Virus record (IMG/VR): IMGVR_UViG_3300032050_001028
Coordinates: 1-20,315 of that record
Strand: one strand, 5' to 3'
DNA length: 20,315 nt
From: a virus
Part shown: positions 19,633-20,315 of the stretch, piece by piece
How the letters are laid out: every line of letters starts with the position of its first letter
How positions within the stretch are numbered: the first letter of the stretch is position 1
The notes under the pieces: model-generated
Seen by the model: the letters and a program-made list of their open reading frames with translations, nothing else
Databases searched by the model: none
Told to the model about the DNA's origin: nothing
Translations under genes and position numbers: made by a program

Positions 19633-19845
19633 ATGGCACTAGCACGAGTAGTAATCAATCTTGGTGGTCTAAATATCAAGATTGAACAAGACGCACCATA
19701 TCCTGACATAGTTACTGATATGTGTAATCGTGCTGCTGTTTTATTTGGAACATCTATCGCACAAGCGAAGGCTGCTGATTTAGAAATTATGGCAGCAACT
19801 TGGGTTGATTATGGCGATGATGATGAAGAAGACGAAGACGCATAA
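19633..19845 (+). CDS. Small acidic hypothetical protein (only plus-strand gene)
   Basis: 70 residues: MALARVVINLGGLNIKIEQD, a short helix region (DMCNRAAVLFGTSIAQAKAA) and a C-terminal acidic tail YGDDDEEDEDA. AAGGGG is present but 12 nt from the ATG, longer than usual. The product has consistent amino-acid composition, and a good terminator hairpin follows at 19855-19876, supporting a real transcript. The opposite orientation to all neighbours suggests a separately controlled gene. Function unknown; the acidic tail may contact a basic protein. Confidence 0.6.
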   Translation: MALARVVINLGGLNIKIEQDAPYPDIVTDMCNRAAVLFGTSIAQAKAADLEIMAATWVDYGDDDEEDEDA

Positions 19846-19854
19846 AAAAAAATA

Positions 19855-19876
19855 ACCCCCCACCGAAGTGAGGGGT
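19855..19876. terminator. Bidirectional rho-independent terminator
   Basis: ACCCCCCAC-CGAA-GTGAGGGGT forms a 9-pair stem with one C/A mismatch and a CGAA loop. On the minus strand it is followed by TTATTTTTTTT, an excellent U-tract ending the leftward DUF6378-like gene. On the plus strand it is followed by a weaker T-rich stretch. It lies between two convergent genes, 10 nt after the stop of the plus-strand gene. Confidence 0.85.
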
Positions 19877-19891
19877 AATCTTTGTTTGTTG

Positions 19892-20161
19892 CTACGAGGT
19901 TGCTAATTGACCAGCACCAGCGACATACGCAACTGCGTCAATGTAGTTATCCGTGTGCGTTGGGTCATTAGCAATTCTAGAAATTTTCATTAGTGCCAAC
20001 ATACAGCCAACCATGTGTGGCGGTATTGGTTCATTTAGTTGTAATACGGCTGACCACAATTTACCAATGCGTTCCCATGATTCATGAATGTCGCCATAAG
20101 TATCTTGTCTGTCGCCGGCAATCAAACAACTTGCTTCCGCAAGAATATCGTCAAGTTCCAT
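19892..20161 (-). CDS. DUF6378-like phage protein
   Basis: 89 residues from ATG 20161, which shares its A with the TAA of the upstream gene (TAATG); an in-frame TTG at 20173 is less likely. It is all helical and matches the DUF6378 pattern: LIAGDRQDTYGDIHESWERI, GKLWSAVLQ, PPHMVGCMLALMKISRIAND, PTHTDNYIDAVAYVAGAGQL. The 'DR..tYGD...nf..ia.lW' and 'H.Dn..Da.gYa' motifs recall the acidic metal-binding helices of MazG-like nucleotide pyrophosphohydrolases, so a nucleotide-handling role is possible but unproven. Confidence 0.75.
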   Translation of the reverse strand: MELDDILAEASCLIAGDRQDTYGDIHESWERIGKLWSAVLQLNEPIPPHMVGCMLALMKISRIANDPTHTDNYIDAVAYVAGAGQLATS

Positions 20162-20315
20162 TAGTCTAACCAAACTTTATATGCCGCAGTTACGCGTCCT
20201 TTGATTGGGTCAATGAAGTGAAGTCGTTGTGATGGTGTTGCGCTTGCTGCCAACATGACACCAGCATATCGGTTATCCGATTCCGTACTGCCTGTTTGAT
20301 AGACGCTTCCTTGTC
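20161..20315 (-). CDS. C-terminal end of an unidentified gene (runs off the window)
   Basis: The frame is open from the right edge to TAA 20163-20161, giving 50 codons that end in RLHFIDPIKGRVTAAYKVWL and a final Asp. The stop overlaps the next ATG (TAATG), the usual junction in this genome, which supports it. The visible part reads like a beta-rich C-terminus; too little is present to name a family. Confidence 0.55.
   Translation of the reverse strand, partial: QGSVYQTGSTESDNRYAGVMLAASATPSQRLHFIDPIKGRVTAAYKVWLD

Overview
The window is a contiguous piece of a tailed double-stranded DNA phage (Caudoviricetes) genome. Almost every gene lies on the minus strand, so transcription runs from high to low coordinates; the one clear exception is a short plus-strand gene at 19633-19845. 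Genes are packed with ATGA, TGATG or TAATG junctions and mostly have AGGAGG- or AAGGG-type ribosome sites. The host is most likely an actinobacterium: the secreted transglycosylase-like protein, the MSMEG_6728-type protein, the DUF932 protein and several small zinc-ribbon proteins are of kinds common in actinobacteria and their phages. Base composition is moderate rather than GC-rich, which would fit a phage of low-GC aquatic actinobacteria; that is an inference. No integrase, repressor, tRNA or CRISPR array is visible, so the phage is probably lytic. Layout, right to left in transcription order: (a) 20315-19892, the tail of an unidentified gene and a DUF6378-like gene, ended by a bidirectional terminator shared with the plus-strand gene 19633-19845. 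(b) 19632-19202, a stretch without a convincing gene. (c) 19201-15764, small early-type genes with near-identical ribosome sites (AAAGGGTAATC before ATG), a DUF932 protein, and three copies of a compact three-hairpin RNA element, each placed just before a start codon. (d) 15764-7298, replication, recombination and nucleic-acid genes: MSMEG_6728-like protein fused to a helix-turn-helix, Bet/RecT annealing protein, Cas4/RecB-like exonuclease, winged-helix replication-initiator-like protein with an origin-like repeat cluster inside its gene, RusA-type resolvase, HNH endonuclease, SSB, and several small zinc-binding proteins, with a secreted Pro/Thr-rich protein and a secreted lysozyme-like protein among them. 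(e) 7182-4866, a DNA-base modification cassette: ParB-like protein, TET/JBP-family 2-oxoglutarate/Fe(II) dioxygenase, and a TET-associated-type glycosyltransferase. (f) 4873-1, packaging and virion genes: small and large terminase, three adhesin or fibre-like virion genes, and the portal, which runs out of the window. The most exciting system is the modification cassette. The dioxygenase has an intact HxD...H...R active site and is translationally coupled on one side to the ParB-like gene and on the other to the glycosyltransferase, which in turn overlaps the small terminase gene. Together they predict virion DNA in which a 5-methyl pyrimidine is hydroxylated and then glycosylated. No DNA methyltransferase is visible here, so whether the substrate is 5-methylcytosine (with a methylase elsewhere) or thymine (a base-J-like route) is open. 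The second is the three-hairpin leader RNA, whose stems differ in sequence while hairpin lengths, spacers and position relative to the start codon are kept.
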